Source: an uncultured Allomuricauda sp. (GTDB lineage: Bacteria > Bacteroidota > Bacteroidia > Flavobacteriales > Flavobacteriaceae). From it: DNA of 36,801 nucleotides. A program made the position numbers and the translations under genes. The stretch is from positions 1-36,801 of the forward strand of contig NZ_CAKZYF010000115.1 of the NCBI RefSeq assembly GCF_937884665.1, in the 5' to 3' direction. A model generated the notes under the pieces. The model did no database searches. It saw nothing but the letters and a program-made list of their open reading frames with translations, and was not told where the DNA came from. Of the stretch, positions 7,425-16,647 are shown one piece after another; within the stretch, counting starts at the first letter, position 1, and every line of letters begins with the position of its first letter.

Positions 7425-10115
7425 ATGAAAAAAAAGCTCCTTAAAATAGTAGGGATCAGTGTATTGATTCTTATTGGTCTTCTTATTGCCCTACCATTTT
7501 TTCTACAGGGCAAAATCGCGGATATCATAAAAAATAAAGTCAATAACAGCATAAATGCGACCCTGGATTTTGAGGCGGCCAGCTTGAGCTTGATACAAAG
7601 CTTTCCAAATGCCCAGGTATCGTTAACCGAAATTTCCCTTATCAACCATGCCCCTTTTGAAGGCGATACCTTGTTCTATTCGGGAGAAGTTGAATTGAAA
7701 ATGGGTATTTCCGAACTTTTTAAAAGTGCCGAAGACCCGCTTTCCATCAAGTCTTTGAAGATTTCCGATGCGAAGCTCTCCATTCAAGTGGATACTGATG
7801 CCAATGCGAACTATGATGTGTCGAAGGAAAGTGAAGGGACCCCTGAAGAGGAAACGTCCTCGGATTCCTTTAAGCTAGCGTTGGAAGCATATACCATTTC
7901 CAATACCGATATCAGTTATGACGATTATTCTAGCGGTATGCATTTGGAAATCAATGAAATGAACCATTCAGGTACAGGAGACTTATCTTTGGACACTTCT
8001 GAGCTCAAGACCACCACAGACGCCTTGGTTTCTTTCGAGTTGGATAGTACGCGTTACCTAAACAACAACAAATTGTTTCTGGATGCTTTGCTTGGAATCG
8101 ACTTGAAGAACAACAAATATTCCTTTCTGGAAAATAAGGCCCTTGTAAATCAACTACCCTTGGTTTTTGATGGTTTTGTGCAAGTCAACGAAGATAATCA
8201 GGAAGTGGATATCAACTTTAAAACCCCTTCTTCAGATTTTAAAAACTTTCTTGCAGTTATCCCGGAGGTGTACTCCAAGAATATAGAGAATGTAAAAACA
8301 ACAGGTGAATTTAAGGTGAGCGGGGAATTTAAGGGCGTTGTAGATGAAGAACATATTCCCAAGTTTACCATCCAAATGAATTCGGACAATGCCTCGTTTA
8401 AGTATCCGGATTTGCCCCAGACCGTGCAGAACATCAGTATTGATGCTGTAGTGGAGAACAAGACAGGGGTTACCGAAGATACCTTCGTGGACATCAAGCA
8501 GCTTTCTTTTGCAATTGGAGAGGATACGTTCAATCTTTCATCGCGAATCACAGATTTACTGGGCAACACCAAGGTAAACGCGCATGCGGACGGGAGGATG
8601 AATTTGGGAAATCTGTCCCAGGCCTATCCTTTGCCCGAAGACTATAATCTCAAAGGCCTACTGACCGCAGATGTGACCACTGCTTTTGATATGGCATCCG
8701 TTGAGGCCAAGCGCTATGAAAATACACAAACTTCCGGCGCTTTGAAATTGACGCAATTTGAATACAACAGCGAAGAACTGAAAAATCCACTTACCATCAA
8801 TGAAGCGTCACTTAGTTTTAATCCGCAGACCGTCGCCTTAAATTCTTTTGACGGCAAAACGGGACAATCGGATTTTAAAGCTTCAGGAACCTTGACCAAC
8901 CTCCTGGGATACCTCTTTAACGAGGAAGCCATTCAAGGAAATTTTGATTTGACTTCCACTGTTTTTGCAGTCAATGATTTTATGGTAGATAGTGAGTCCC
9001 AGGACTCCGATTCTGAAACTTCTTCAGAGCGTTACGGGGAAGAACTAAAAATACCTTCCTTTTTGGACTGTACCATTGACGCAAAAGCGGGTACCGTACT
9101 CTACGATAACCTTAACCTAAAGGAAGTACAGGGAACTTTGGTCATCAAAGACCAGATCGCTACCGTACAGAATTTACAGTCCAATCTGTTTGGAGGTATT
9201 TTGGGACTAAAAGGCTTTGTCTCCACCAAAGAGGCCACCCCCACCTTCTCCATGAGTTTAGGTATGGATAATTTCAATATTGGCGAATCTTTTCAATCCC
9301 TAGATTTGTTCAAGGCCGTGGCCCCCATCGCCAGTGCCCTACAAGGAAAGTTGAACTCGGATATCAAGCTTTCAGGAATTCTTAAAAATAATTTGACCCC
9401 CAACCTGACTTCACTTTCGGGCGATGTTTTGGCAGAACTTTTGGCAACACAAGTAAACCCAGAAAAAGCACCTTTGTTATCCGCATTGAACGGTCAGATG
9501 AATTTTTTGGATGCTAAAGATTTGAATTTGAGTGATTTAAAAACGGTTTTGAGCTTTGATAACGGGGCTGTTAAGGTGAAACCCTTTACCGTGAATTATA
9601 AGGATATTGCGGTGAACGTCTCAGGAAGTCATACTTTTCAAAAGGAAATGGAATATCAAGCCACTTTGGATGTACCGGCCAAATATCTAGGAAGTGAGGT
9701 CAATACGCTCATTGCCCAGTTGAACGAATCCGATATGGAAGATGTGACGATTCCTGTGATAGCGAATATTGGGGGGAGTTATACCAATCCTACAGTAAAA
9801 ACAGATTTGAAGTCCGGGGTAAGTTCTTTGACGAATCAATTGGTCGAAATCCAAAAGCAAAAGTTGTTGAATAAAGGGAAAGATACCGCTAGTGATCTAT
9901 TATCCAATGTTTTGGGAAAAGACAAGGATTCAACAGGAACCCGGGGATCATCTACTGGTGAGGTACTGGGCAGTTTGTTGAGTGGAAATGAGAAAGCCAA
10001 AGATTCCGCAACAGATAATACTGAGGAAGACGCCGTAAAAAATACAGCTAAATCCCTTCTGGGCGGATTGTTGGGCAAAAAGAAGAAGGAAAAGGAAAAG
10101 GATTCGGTAAAATAG
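7425..10115 (+). CDS. AsmA family protein
   Basis: Large inner-membrane-anchored periplasmic protein of 896 residues. One N-terminal transmembrane helix (about 6-28) follows a lysine-rich start, then an AsmA N-terminal domain with the usual FEAASLSLIQSFPNAQVSL segment, long beta-rich repeats and an AsmA-like C-terminal region. The AsmA/TamB/YhdP group is thought to carry phospholipids between the membranes or to support outer-membrane assembly; the exact role here is unknown. The C-terminus (about 810-896) is Ser/Thr/Asp/Lys rich and ends in a lysine-glutamate tail, probably unstructured. The ATG at 7425 precedes the signal anchor directly; an upstream in-frame start adds fourteen weak residues. 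A TACTTTG box at 7400 is an imperfect promoter candidate. Confidence 0.9.
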   Translation: MKKKLLKIVGISVLILIGLLIALPFFLQGKIADIIKNKVNNSINATLDFEAASLSLIQSFPNAQVSLTEISLINHAPFEGDTLFYSGEVELKMGISELFKSAEDPLSIKSLKISDAKLSIQVDTDANANYDVSKESEGTPEEETSSDSFKLALEAYTISNTDISYDDYSSGMHLEINEMNHSGTGDLSLDTSELKTTTDALVSFELDSTRYLNNNKLFLDALLGIDLKNNKYSFLENKALVNQLPLVFDGFVQVNEDNQEVDINFKTPSSDFKNFLAVIPEVYSKNIENVKTTGEFKVSGEFKGVVDEEHIPKFTIQMNSDNASFKYPDLPQTVQNISIDAVVENKTGVTEDTFVDIKQLSFAIGEDTFNLSSRITDLLGNTKVNAHADGRMNLGNLSQAYPLPEDYNLKGLLTADVTTAFDMASVEAKRYENTQTSGALKLTQFEYNSEELKNPLTINEASLSFNPQTVALNSFDGKTGQSDFKASGTLTNLLGYLFNEEAIQGNFDLTSTVFAVNDFMVDSESQDSDSETSSERYGEELKIPSFLDCTIDAKAGTVLYDNLNLKEVQGTLVIKDQIATVQNLQSNLFGGILGLKGFVSTKEATPTFSMSLGMDNFNIGESFQSLDLFKAVAPIASALQGKLNSDIKLSGILKNNLTPNLTSLSGDVLAELLATQVNPEKAPLLSALNGQMNFLDAKDLNLSDLKTVLSFDNGAVKVKPFTVNYKDIAVNVSGSHTFQKEMEYQATLDVPAKYLGSEVNTLIAQLNESDMEDVTIPVIANIGGSYTNPTVKTDLKSGVSSLTNQLVEIQKQKLLNKGKDTASDLLSNVLGKDKDSTGTRGSSTGEVLGSLLSGNEKAKDSATDNTEEDAVKNTAKSLLGGLLGKKKKEKEKDSVK

Positions 10116-10118
10116 AAA

Positions 10119-10913
10119 CTAGTTGATGTTCAATCCTACATAATACCCCTCGTGACCTCGAACATTGAAAACCGTATCGTTCTCAAAAATAAGATATTGA
10201 CCCTTTATACCTTTTAGAATACCGGAAAAGGATGGGTTTTTTTCCAGATTCAGACTTTTGACTTTTTCAGGATACCGCAAAACTGGAAATTCTAGTTGGG
10301 TCTCGATCTTGTTTTCAATAAAATAATCGGAAACCTCATTGGGAATGTACGATTTGAGTTTTTGTCTCCATTCCGGTAAATCAATATCCTCAATTTCATT
10401 TTTGAGCATTTTCTGCCAACTGGTCTTGTCACTCACATGCGCTTTAAGTGCGACTTCCGTGATACCGGCCAAATACCGATTGGGAACTTCAACAATTTCT
10501 ATGGCTTCATGGGCACCTTGATCTATCCAACGCGTGGGGACCTGCGATTTTCTGGTGACACCTACTTTCACATTGCTTGAATTGGCCAAATAGACAATAT
10601 GTGGCTGCAGTTGCACGCGCTTCTCGTAGTCCAGATCCCGATCTTCTATGTTCAAGTGTGCTTTACTGAGTTCGGGTTTCATGATCCAGTCTCCGGCTGC
10701 CGCGGTCTCAAAAAAATAGGATTTACAAAATCCTTGACGGTAGATGGGTTCATTTTTGCCGGTGCCAAGGCATTGGTACTTGATGAACTCAATTTCGAGC
10801 TTTCGATTCAAGGCTTGGTTCATGTTTATAAAATCGTTCTCAAAAACCAAAAAATATTGGATGGGACTTCCTAATTCAGTTCGCATTTTGCGCAAAACAC
10901 CTTCAAAAAGCAT
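10119..10913 (-). CDS. DUF2797 protein with degraded zinc site
   Basis: Protein of 264 residues of the DUF2797 family, of unknown function. The segment HIVYLANSSNVKVGVTRK...RWIDQGA (about 105-133) resembles a GIY-YIG-like fold, with a conserved glutamate following in GITEVAL; nuclease activity is not shown. Residues 47-68 correspond to the region that in homologues, as I recall them, is a four-cysteine zinc site of the form CxxCG...CxxCF; here it reads CLGTG and CKSYF, so only one cysteine of each pair remains. It converges with the AsmA gene with three bases between the stops and is divergent from the GH3 gene. No clear promoter box is seen. Confidence 0.8.
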   Translation of the reverse strand: MLFEGVLRKMRTELGSPIQYFLVFENDFINMNQALNRKLEIEFIKYQCLGTGKNEPIYRQGFCKSYFFETAAAGDWIMKPELSKAHLNIEDRDLDYEKRVQLQPHIVYLANSSNVKVGVTRKSQVPTRWIDQGAHEAIEIVEVPNRYLAGITEVALKAHVSDKTSWQKMLKNEIEDIDLPEWRQKLKSYIPNEVSDYFIENKIETQLEFPVLRYPEKVKSLNLEKNPSFSGILKGIKGQYLIFENDTVFNVRGHEGYYVGLNIN

Positions 10914-11009
10914 AGCGGGATTACCGTATTTTAGTTGATTTGATAATGATGTGAAGATACGCTATTTTAGCGCTTGGCTCCAATACCGATAAAGCCAAAG
11001 ATACCTAAA

Positions 11010-12452
11010 ATGCCAATACCATTATTCAACTCTGTTGCCTCTTGGTTTCTGAAAAAGCGCTACCATCAGATTGAACTTTTTCTAAAGTATCCTTTGGATG
11101 TTCAAAATGAGGTACTGCACCAACTCATGGACTTTTCAAGGGAAACATTGATCGGTAGAAAGTACGGGTTTGGAAAAAACCTCAAATATGAAGAGTTCCG
11201 CAGTAGGGTACCTATGATGGACTACGAACAGATGGCCCCGATGATCGATAGGGCACGAAAAGGGGAACAGAATCTTTTTTGGCCAACGCCCATAAAATGG
11301 TTCGCCAAGAGCAGTGGTACCACTAATGCCAAGAGCAAGTTTATTCCCGTAAGCCCAGAAGCCCTTGAAGATTGTCATTACAAGTCCAGCAAAGACCTGT
11401 TGTGTCTCTATCTAAACAATAATGAGAATTCACAACTCTTTTTAGGAAAAAGTCTACGATTGGGAGGTAGCAAAGAACTTTATGAGAACAACGGTACTTT
11501 TTTCGGAGACCTATCGGCTATTTTGATTGACAATATGCCCCTTTGGGCGGAATTCAGCAGTACTCCCAGCAGTAAAATCTCCTTGATGGGGGAGTGGGAC
11601 ACTAAACTGGAAGCCATTATTGAGGAGAGCATTAATGAGAACGTGACCAGTTTGGCCGGAGTACCGTCATGGATGTTGGTACTTTTAAATGACGTTTTGG
11701 AACGTACGCAAAAAGACCATCTCTTTGAAGTTTGGGAAAATTTGGAGGTCTACTTTCACGGTGGGGTGAGTTTCGCTCCTTACAAGGAACAATATCGAAA
11801 ATTACTGCCACGGAAAAACTTCAATTATTATGAAACCTATAACGCTTCAGAGGGCTTCTTTGCCATTCAGGACCAAAACAATTCGGAAGACCTTCTGTTG
11901 ATGCTGGATTATGGCATTTTTTACGAATTCATCCCAATGATGGGAAATCAGGCGGGAGAAGAAGCCGTTCCATTATGGGAGGTCGAAATTGGTGTCAACT
12001 ATGCTTTGGTGATTACCACAAATGCCGGATTATGGCGTTACAAGATTGGGGATACCGTACGATTTACATCTAAAGATCCATATCGAATACGGATTACGGG
12101 TCGTACCAAACATCATATCAATACTTTTGGGGAAGAACTTATTATAGAAAATGCTGAAGAAGCGCTCAAACAGATATGTGTAAAAACCAACTCGGAAATC
12201 ATGGACTATACTGCAGCGCCCATTTTTATGAACGGTTCTGAGAAAGGGGGCCACGAATGGTTGATTGAGTTTAGAAAACCTCCTGGGGACATCGCTTACT
12301 TCACCGAGTTTCTTGATAATGCTCTGAAATCCCTGAATTCGGATTATGAGGCAAAACGGTACAACAACATGACCTTGGACATGCCCAAGGTGCATCTGGC
12401 CAGAAAAAATCTGTTCCGGGATTGGCTCAAATCCAAAGACAAATTGGGGTGA
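11010..12452 (+). CDS. GH3 family acyl-acid-amido synthetase-like protein
   Basis: Protein of 480 residues of the GH3 family, ANL-type adenylating enzymes known in plants for conjugating amino acids to auxin or jasmonate. The ATP-binding motif is KSSGTTNAKSKFIPVS (about 99-114), a second nucleotide motif is YYETYNASEGFFAIQD (about 280-295), and the hinge region is WRYKIGDTVRF followed by GRTKHHINTFGEELI. All motifs needed for adenylation are present. Bacteroidota carry close relatives whose acid substrate is unknown. I chose the ATG at 11010 because the conserved MPIPxxNSxASWFLKKR opening begins there; a TTG at 10974 would add twelve residues. A small hairpin (CGCTA-TTT-TAGCG, 10960-10972) precedes it. 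Confidence 0.9.
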   Translation: MPIPLFNSVASWFLKKRYHQIELFLKYPLDVQNEVLHQLMDFSRETLIGRKYGFGKNLKYEEFRSRVPMMDYEQMAPMIDRARKGEQNLFWPTPIKWFAKSSGTTNAKSKFIPVSPEALEDCHYKSSKDLLCLYLNNNENSQLFLGKSLRLGGSKELYENNGTFFGDLSAILIDNMPLWAEFSSTPSSKISLMGEWDTKLEAIIEESINENVTSLAGVPSWMLVLLNDVLERTQKDHLFEVWENLEVYFHGGVSFAPYKEQYRKLLPRKNFNYYETYNASEGFFAIQDQNNSEDLLLMLDYGIFYEFIPMMGNQAGEEAVPLWEVEIGVNYALVITTNAGLWRYKIGDTVRFTSKDPYRIRITGRTKHHINTFGEELIIENAEEALKQICVKTNSEIMDYTAAPIFMNGSEKGGHEWLIEFRKPPGDIAYFTEFLDNALKSLNSDYEAKRYNNMTLDMPKVHLARKNLFRDWLKSKDKLG

Positions 12453-12593
12453 CAGCATAAAATCCCCAGATTGTCCAATGAAAGGACATATATCGATGAA
12501 TTGCTTCAGATGAACAATTAATTGCGTTTTTTCCGTTGTTAATAGGGAACTTACCTTACCAAATCAAACGAACACAAGGCAAATAACTACATA

Positions 12594-13136
12594 ATGGCAG
12601 AAAAACTTATTGTAATTTCAGACATGTGGGGTGTGAAAAAAGGACTTTGGATTACCTCCTACCTGGGATATCTCCAACAATATTTTGATATTGTCTTTTA
12701 TGATTCGCAGCAGCTCGGTAATCTGGATGTTACCGTTTCCACCGAAAAAAACATCCACAATGCCTTTGTTGAAGGTGGCATTGATACCGCCGCGGAACAT
12801 TTATTGAACAAATCATTGGACCCTTGCCATTATCTCGCTTTTAGTACAGGTGGCACCATTGCCTGGAAGGCCGCACTTAGAGGACTGCCCATGAAATCAC
12901 TGACTGCGGTTTCTCCTACACGTATTCGTCTTGAAAAAGAAAAACCGGATATTCCCATGCGTTTGACCTTCGGGGCCAAGGATACCTTTATGCCCAGCGC
13001 TAAATGGGCCAAGGCAATCGGTGTAAAACTCGATATCATACCCAATTTTGGCCATGATTTATACACTGATGAAAAAATAATATCGGATGTGTGCCTGGGC
13101 CTGTTACAAAAAGTAACAAGTACCTCGATAAAATAG
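12594..13136 (+). CDS. Small alpha/beta hydrolase-like protein
   Basis: A 180-residue cytosolic protein with an alpha/beta hydrolase outline but short for the fold. The nucleophile elbow would be AFSTGGTIAWK (about 82-92), which departs from the usual GxSxG, giving F-S-T-G. A candidate acid is in FGAKDTFMP (about 123-131) and a candidate histidine in NFGHDLYTD (about 148-156), so the Ser-Asp-His order is right. Substrate is unknown. The ATG at 12594 follows ACATA. The 141 bases between it and the GH3 gene hold no recognisable feature beyond weak promoter-like AT-rich sequence. It converges with clpX with two bases between the stops. Confidence 0.7.
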   Translation: MAEKLIVISDMWGVKKGLWITSYLGYLQQYFDIVFYDSQQLGNLDVTVSTEKNIHNAFVEGGIDTAAEHLLNKSLDPCHYLAFSTGGTIAWKAALRGLPMKSLTAVSPTRIRLEKEKPDIPMRLTFGAKDTFMPSAKWAKAIGVKLDIIPNFGHDLYTDEKIISDVCLGLLQKVTSTSIK

Positions 13137-13138
13137 TT

Positions 13139-14374
13139 TTAAGAAACTGCCTTTAGTTTCTTTATGGTCTCGTGGGAGAGTTTCTCCTCTGCGTAGGCCT
13201 TGGTCACTTTGAACTCGCTTTCTTCGCTACTCGGTAGTGTGAACATGGCATCTGTAAAAACGGCTTCGCAAAGCGATCGAAGACCTCGGGCTCCTAATTT
13301 ATATTCTACAGCTTTATCCACGATATAGTTGAGCGCCTGTTCCGTAATATTGAAAGTAATGTTATCCATGGCAAACAACTTTTCGTATTGTTTGATGATA
13401 GCATTTTTCGGTTCCGTAAGAATGGCGCGGAGGGTTTTTGCGTCTAAAGGATTCATGTGGGTCAAGACGGGCAGTCTACCAATAATCTCAGGAATGAGTC
13501 CAAATTCTTTTAAATCCTTTGGGATGATGTATTGTAAGATATTTTTGCTGTCCAAACTGTCCTCAGCTTTTGAGGCACTATACCCTACAGCTTGCATGTT
13601 CAACCGTTTGTTAATGATGCGCTCGATGCCATCAAAAGCACCGCCCGCCACAAATAAAATATTTTCAGTGTTGACTTCGATGAATTTTTGGTCAGGGTGT
13701 TTTCTACCGCCTTTTGGTGGGACGTTGACAACAGTTCCTTCCAAAAGTTTCAAGAGTCCCTGCTGAACTCCCTCTCCGGACACATCCCGGGTGATGGAAG
13801 GATTATCACTTTTACGTGCAATTTTATCAATTTCATCAATAAAAACGATACCTCTCTCCGCTTTTTCCAATTTATAGTCAGCAGCTTGGAGCAATCGAGT
13901 CAGAATACTCTCCACATCTTCCCCAACAAAACCCGCTTCGGTAAGGACAGTGGCATCTACGATGGCCAAAGGTACATTGAGCATTCTAGCTATAGTCTTG
14001 GCAATCAAAGTTTTACCTGTTCCCGTCTGACCCACCATAACAATGTTGCTTTTCTGGATTTCAATTCCATCATCATTGTTTTTAGGTTGTAGTAACCGTT
14101 TGTAGTGATTATAGACAGCAACGGCCATTACCTTTTTGGTCCGTTCTTGGCCAATTACGAAAGTATCCAGAAAATCTTTGATTTCCATGGGCTTTTTAAG
14201 AATCAGCTCCGAGGATAAATCTTGATTTTTGGTTTGTTTGGACTCCTCAGCAACAATGCTATGGGCCTGTTCGATGCACCTGTCACAAATGTGGGCATCC
14301 AGTCCGGCAATTAATAAATTCGTCTCTGGTTTCTTTCTGCCACAAAAAGAGCATTCTAAATTTTCTTTTGCCAT
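13139..14374 (-). CDS. clpX: ATP-dependent protease ATPase subunit ClpX
   Basis: AAA+ unfoldase that recognises tagged substrates and feeds them to ClpP. The 411-residue protein has the N-terminal zinc-binding domain with Cys8, Cys11, Cys30 and Cys33, then the AAA+ module with Walker A GQTGTGKT (115-122), Walker B IVFIDEID (176-183), pore-region [12 protein letters not shown] and sensor-like [15 protein letters not shown] segments, and the C-terminal small domain with [14 protein letters not shown]. The length is normal. The ATG is placed before the zinc domain. It follows clpP on the same strand after an 89-base gap; with tig this gives the conserved order tig-clpP-clpX. Confidence 0.98.
   Translation of the reverse strand: MAKENLECSFCGRKKPETNLLIAGLDAHICDRCIEQAHSIVAEESKQTKNQDLSSELILKKPMEIKDFLDTFVIGQERTKKVMAVAVYNHYKRLLQPKNNDDGIEIQKSNIVMVGQTGTGKTLIAKTIARMLNVPLAIVDATVLTEAGFVGEDVESILTRLLQAADYKLEKAERGIVFIDEIDKIARKSDNPSITRDVSGEGVQQGLLKLLEGTVVNVPPKGGRKHPDQKFIEVNTENILFVAGGAFDGIERIINKRLNMQAVGYSASKAEDSLDSKNILQYIIPKDLKEFGLIPEIIGRLPVLTHMNPLDAKTLRAILTEPKNAIIKQYEKLFAMDNITFNITEQALNYIVDKAVEYKLGARGLRSLCEAVFTDAMFTLPSSEESEFKVTKAYAEEKLSHETIKKLKAVS
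13141..13162. terminator. Possible bidirectional hairpin at converging ends
   Basis: AAGAAACT-GCCTTT-AGTTTCTT is an 8-bp inverted repeat right at the meeting point of the alpha/beta hydrolase and clpX, within the last codons of clpX. Short T-rich tails occur on both sides. The stem is A/T-rich and the T-runs are broken, so it is a weak candidate. Confidence 0.3.
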
Positions 14375-14422
14375 ATACCCTTGAGGTTCAATTCACAATA
14401 ACGTAAAAAAAGATGGAAATCA

Positions 14423-14443
14423 TGCGTTTATACGCAGTTTTTT
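14423..14443 (+). other. Hairpin plus T-run facing against the clp genes
   Basis: In the clpP-clpX gap the plus strand reads TGCGT-TTAT-ACGCA-G-TTTTTT, a 5-bp stem followed almost at once by six T. This is terminator-like only for transcription running on the plus strand, where no gene precedes it. On the minus strand the hairpin lacks a following T-run until about 13 bases later. It may be a structural or processing site of the clp mRNA, or chance. Confidence 0.3.
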
Positions 14444-14463
14444 AACAATCTCTATCGTTCATC

Positions 14464-15141
14464 TTACTTTTCCCTCGCTAAAACTTCATCGATCATACCA
14501 TACTTTTTTGCTTCTTCGGCTTTCATCCAAAAGTCGCGATCACTGTCTTCGTAAACCTTATCAAAAGTTTGGCCTGAGTGTGTGGCAATAATCTGATAGA
14601 GCTCATCTTTAATTTTAAGTACTTCCTTGGCGGCTATTTCGATATCACTGGCTTGACCTTGGGCCCCCGAGAGCGGTTGGTGAATCATCACCCGGGAATG
14701 GGTAAGTCCGCTTCGCTTTCCTTTCTCACCGGCACATAGGATGATTGCTGCCATGGATGCTGCGATACCGGTACAAATGGTCGCCACATCTGGTTTGATG
14801 AACTGCATGGTATCGTAGATGCCCAGACCTGCGTAAACGCTGCCGCCCGGGGAGTTGATGTAAATTTGGATATCTTTTGACGCATCGGCACTTTCCAAGA
14901 ACAGTAGTTGGGCCTGTACAATATTGGCCACCTGGTCGTTGATACCGGTTCCCATAAAGATGATTCTATCCATCATCAATCTCGAGAAAACATCCATTGC
15001 AATAGCATTCAGTTGTCTTTCTTCGATGATATTTGGGGTCATGTTCACGGGATACATGCTACTGATTATTTTGTCGTAGTACATGCTGTTCACTCCGTGG
15101 TGTTTGGTAGCGTATTTGTTGAATTCGGTAGCGTAGTCCAT
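14464..15141 (-). CDS. clpP: ATP-dependent Clp protease proteolytic subunit ClpP
   Basis: Serine peptidase that forms the double-heptamer chamber of ClpXP. The 225-residue protein shows the catalytic serine in TGIAASMAA (Ser129), the histidine in RVMIHQPLSG (His154) and the acid in DSDRDFWM (probably Asp203), and the chamber motif INSPGGSVYAGLGIYD (95-110). The N-terminal stretch of about 40 residues is compatible with a propeptide plus axial loop. The ATG at 15141 follows the tig gene after 89 bases. Between the two lies a terminator-like hairpin and a promoter-like TATCTTTA box, so clpP may be transcribed both with tig and on its own. Confidence 0.98.
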   Translation of the reverse strand: MDYATEFNKYATKHHGVNSMYYDKIISSMYPVNMTPNIIEERQLNAIAMDVFSRLMMDRIIFMGTGINDQVANIVQAQLLFLESADASKDIQIYINSPGGSVYAGLGIYDTMQFIKPDVATICTGIAASMAAIILCAGEKGKRSGLTHSRVMIHQPLSGAQGQASDIEIAAKEVLKIKDELYQIIATHSGQTFDKVYEDSDRDFWMKAEEAKKYGMIDEVLAREK

Positions 15142-15163
15142 GGGATATTGTTCAATTTAGCTT

Positions 15164-15197
15164 AAAAAAAAGGTGCCGAAAGCTTTACTTTTCGGCA
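15164..15197 (-). terminator. Terminator/attenuator between tig and clpP
   Basis: On the minus strand TGCCGAAA-8 nt-TTTCGGCA is an 8-bp stem followed by CC and eight T. It lies after the tig stop and 23 bases before the clpP start, and would reduce read-through from tig into clpP. Confidence 0.65.
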
Positions 15198-15200
15198 AGG

Positions 15201-15208
15201 TAAAGATA
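15201..15208 (-). promoter_or_regulatory. Promoter-like box before clpP
   Basis: The minus strand reads TATCTTTA, seven of the eight consensus positions of TAnnTTTG counting the free ones, sixty bases before the clpP ATG. Transcription from here would begin inside the hairpin at 15174-15197. There is no -33 TTG at the expected distance. Confidence 0.3.
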
Positions 15209-15230
15209 CTTAATTTTCTTTTAGGCACTA

Positions 15231-16553
15231 TTAACCGTAGACTTCCTTAATGAAGTTGTCATACGACACTTCCTTTACTTTTAGATTAGCTTTTTCCTTG
15301 AACAGTTTTAGGAGTTTTTGGCTCATGAGCTGCTCCGAGAGCCGCTTAACCTCGTCCTGATTGCCCAAAACCCGATGCGCTACATTATCCAACTCTTCTT
15401 CTTTGGGGTCTAAGTGACCGTATTGGGCCATTTGGGATTTTATAAAGCCTTTGGCAAATTCTTTAAGCTCATCCATTTGCACTTGAAGGTCATTTTCCTT
15501 GATGATTTTTCCTTCAATAAGCTGATAGCGCAATCCCTTTTCAGACTTTTCATACTCTTCCTTGGCCTGGTCATCGGTCAATGGATTTTCCCCACTGACC
15601 TGAATCCATTTGGTCAAAAATGCTGCAGGAAGATTGAATTTGGTGTCTTCTATAAGTTTTTCGGTGATATCGTTCAATAGTTTTTGGTCGGCTTGCTGTT
15701 CAAACTGTTTCTCAGAGTCTTCTTTAATCCTGTCCTTCAGTTCTTGTTCTGATTTTACGGATTCGGGACCAAATAATTTGTCGAACAATTCCTGATCCAA
15801 GGCGGCAGCTTGTCTCTCGTTTATTTCCTCAACGGAGAAAGTAACCTCGACATTTAATTTTTCGGCCTTGTCCTTGTCGATTCCCAAAGCACTTGTGAGC
15901 AGGTAGTCCTCTTTGAACAAGCCCTTGGTATTCAGGCTTACTGTTTCCCCTACCTTTTTTCCACGTAAGGCATTTAGTGCTTTTTTACTTTTTATTTTAT
16001 CCAGTTCTATGGTTGTCTTGTTTTCAATGGCCTCATCTTCATTTTTGAAAACACCGGTCACCTCGTCCGTGGGACCAACTTCTGTTTTGGAGACCAGTTT
16101 GCCATATTGCTTTTGAATACGTTCCACTTGCTCCTCAATCATTTTTTTGTCAGCGACAATTTTATATTGGGTAACGGCCTTTTTGCTTTTCAACTTAACC
16201 TCAAAGTCTGGCGCAAGACCTAATTCGAATTCAAAATCCAACACTTCTTCGTCCCAGTCAAAATTGTCTTGTTGCTTCGGCAGCGGATTTCCCAAAACAT
16301 CCAACTTTTCTTCCGTTAGGTATTTATTGAGATTGTCTTGTAGCAATTTGTTCACTTCATCTACCAAAACGGCTTTCCCGTATTGTTTCTTTATCAATCC
16401 GATGGGAACTTGACCTTTTCTAAAACCAGGAATATTTGCTTGTTTTCGGTAATCCCTTAAAATCTTATCAACCTGTTCTTGGTAATCTTCCTTGCTGATG
16501 GCAACTTTAACAACCGCATTCAGTTCATCAATCTGTTCTTTTGTGATATTCAT
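15231..16553 (-). CDS. tig: Trigger factor
   Basis: Ribosome-bound chaperone that shelters nascent chains at the exit tunnel. The 440-residue protein has the N-terminal ribosome-binding domain with the signature GFRKGQVP (43-50), a central FKBP-like region (about 150-250) and a long helical C-terminal arm domain (about 250-440). The central region is poorly conserved compared with proteobacterial trigger factors and has little visible PPIase active site, as is usual in Bacteroidota by my recollection. The start is the ATG behind a good promoter (16591-16618). It heads the tig-clpP-clpX block, joining co-translational folding with ATP-dependent degradation. Confidence 0.95.
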   Translation of the reverse strand: MNITKEQIDELNAVVKVAISKEDYQEQVDKILRDYRKQANIPGFRKGQVPIGLIKKQYGKAVLVDEVNKLLQDNLNKYLTEEKLDVLGNPLPKQQDNFDWDEEVLDFEFELGLAPDFEVKLKSKKAVTQYKIVADKKMIEEQVERIQKQYGKLVSKTEVGPTDEVTGVFKNEDEAIENKTTIELDKIKSKKALNALRGKKVGETVSLNTKGLFKEDYLLTSALGIDKDKAEKLNVEVTFSVEEINERQAAALDQELFDKLFGPESVKSEQELKDRIKEDSEKQFEQQADQKLLNDITEKLIEDTKFNLPAAFLTKWIQVSGENPLTDDQAKEEYEKSEKGLRYQLIEGKIIKENDLQVQMDELKEFAKGFIKSQMAQYGHLDPKEEELDNVAHRVLGNQDEVKRLSEQLMSQKLLKLFKEKANLKVKEVSYDNFIKEVYG

Positions 16554-16590
16554 CTGCTACCTAAAATTTTGCTAGTAAAAAATTGGGTGG

Positions 16591-16618
16591 CAAAAATACG
16601 GTATTTTCTGTTGGTCAA
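16591..16618 (-). promoter_or_regulatory. Promoter of tig
   Basis: On the minus strand TTG (16618-16616) is followed after 17 bases by TATTTTTG (16598-16591). Both match the Bacteroidota -33 TTG / -7 TAnnTTTG consensus with the right spacing. Transcription would begin about 30 bases before the tig ATG. Confidence 0.65.
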
Positions 16619-16647
16619 CAACTTTTTAAAGTGTTGGTTTTCAAAGT

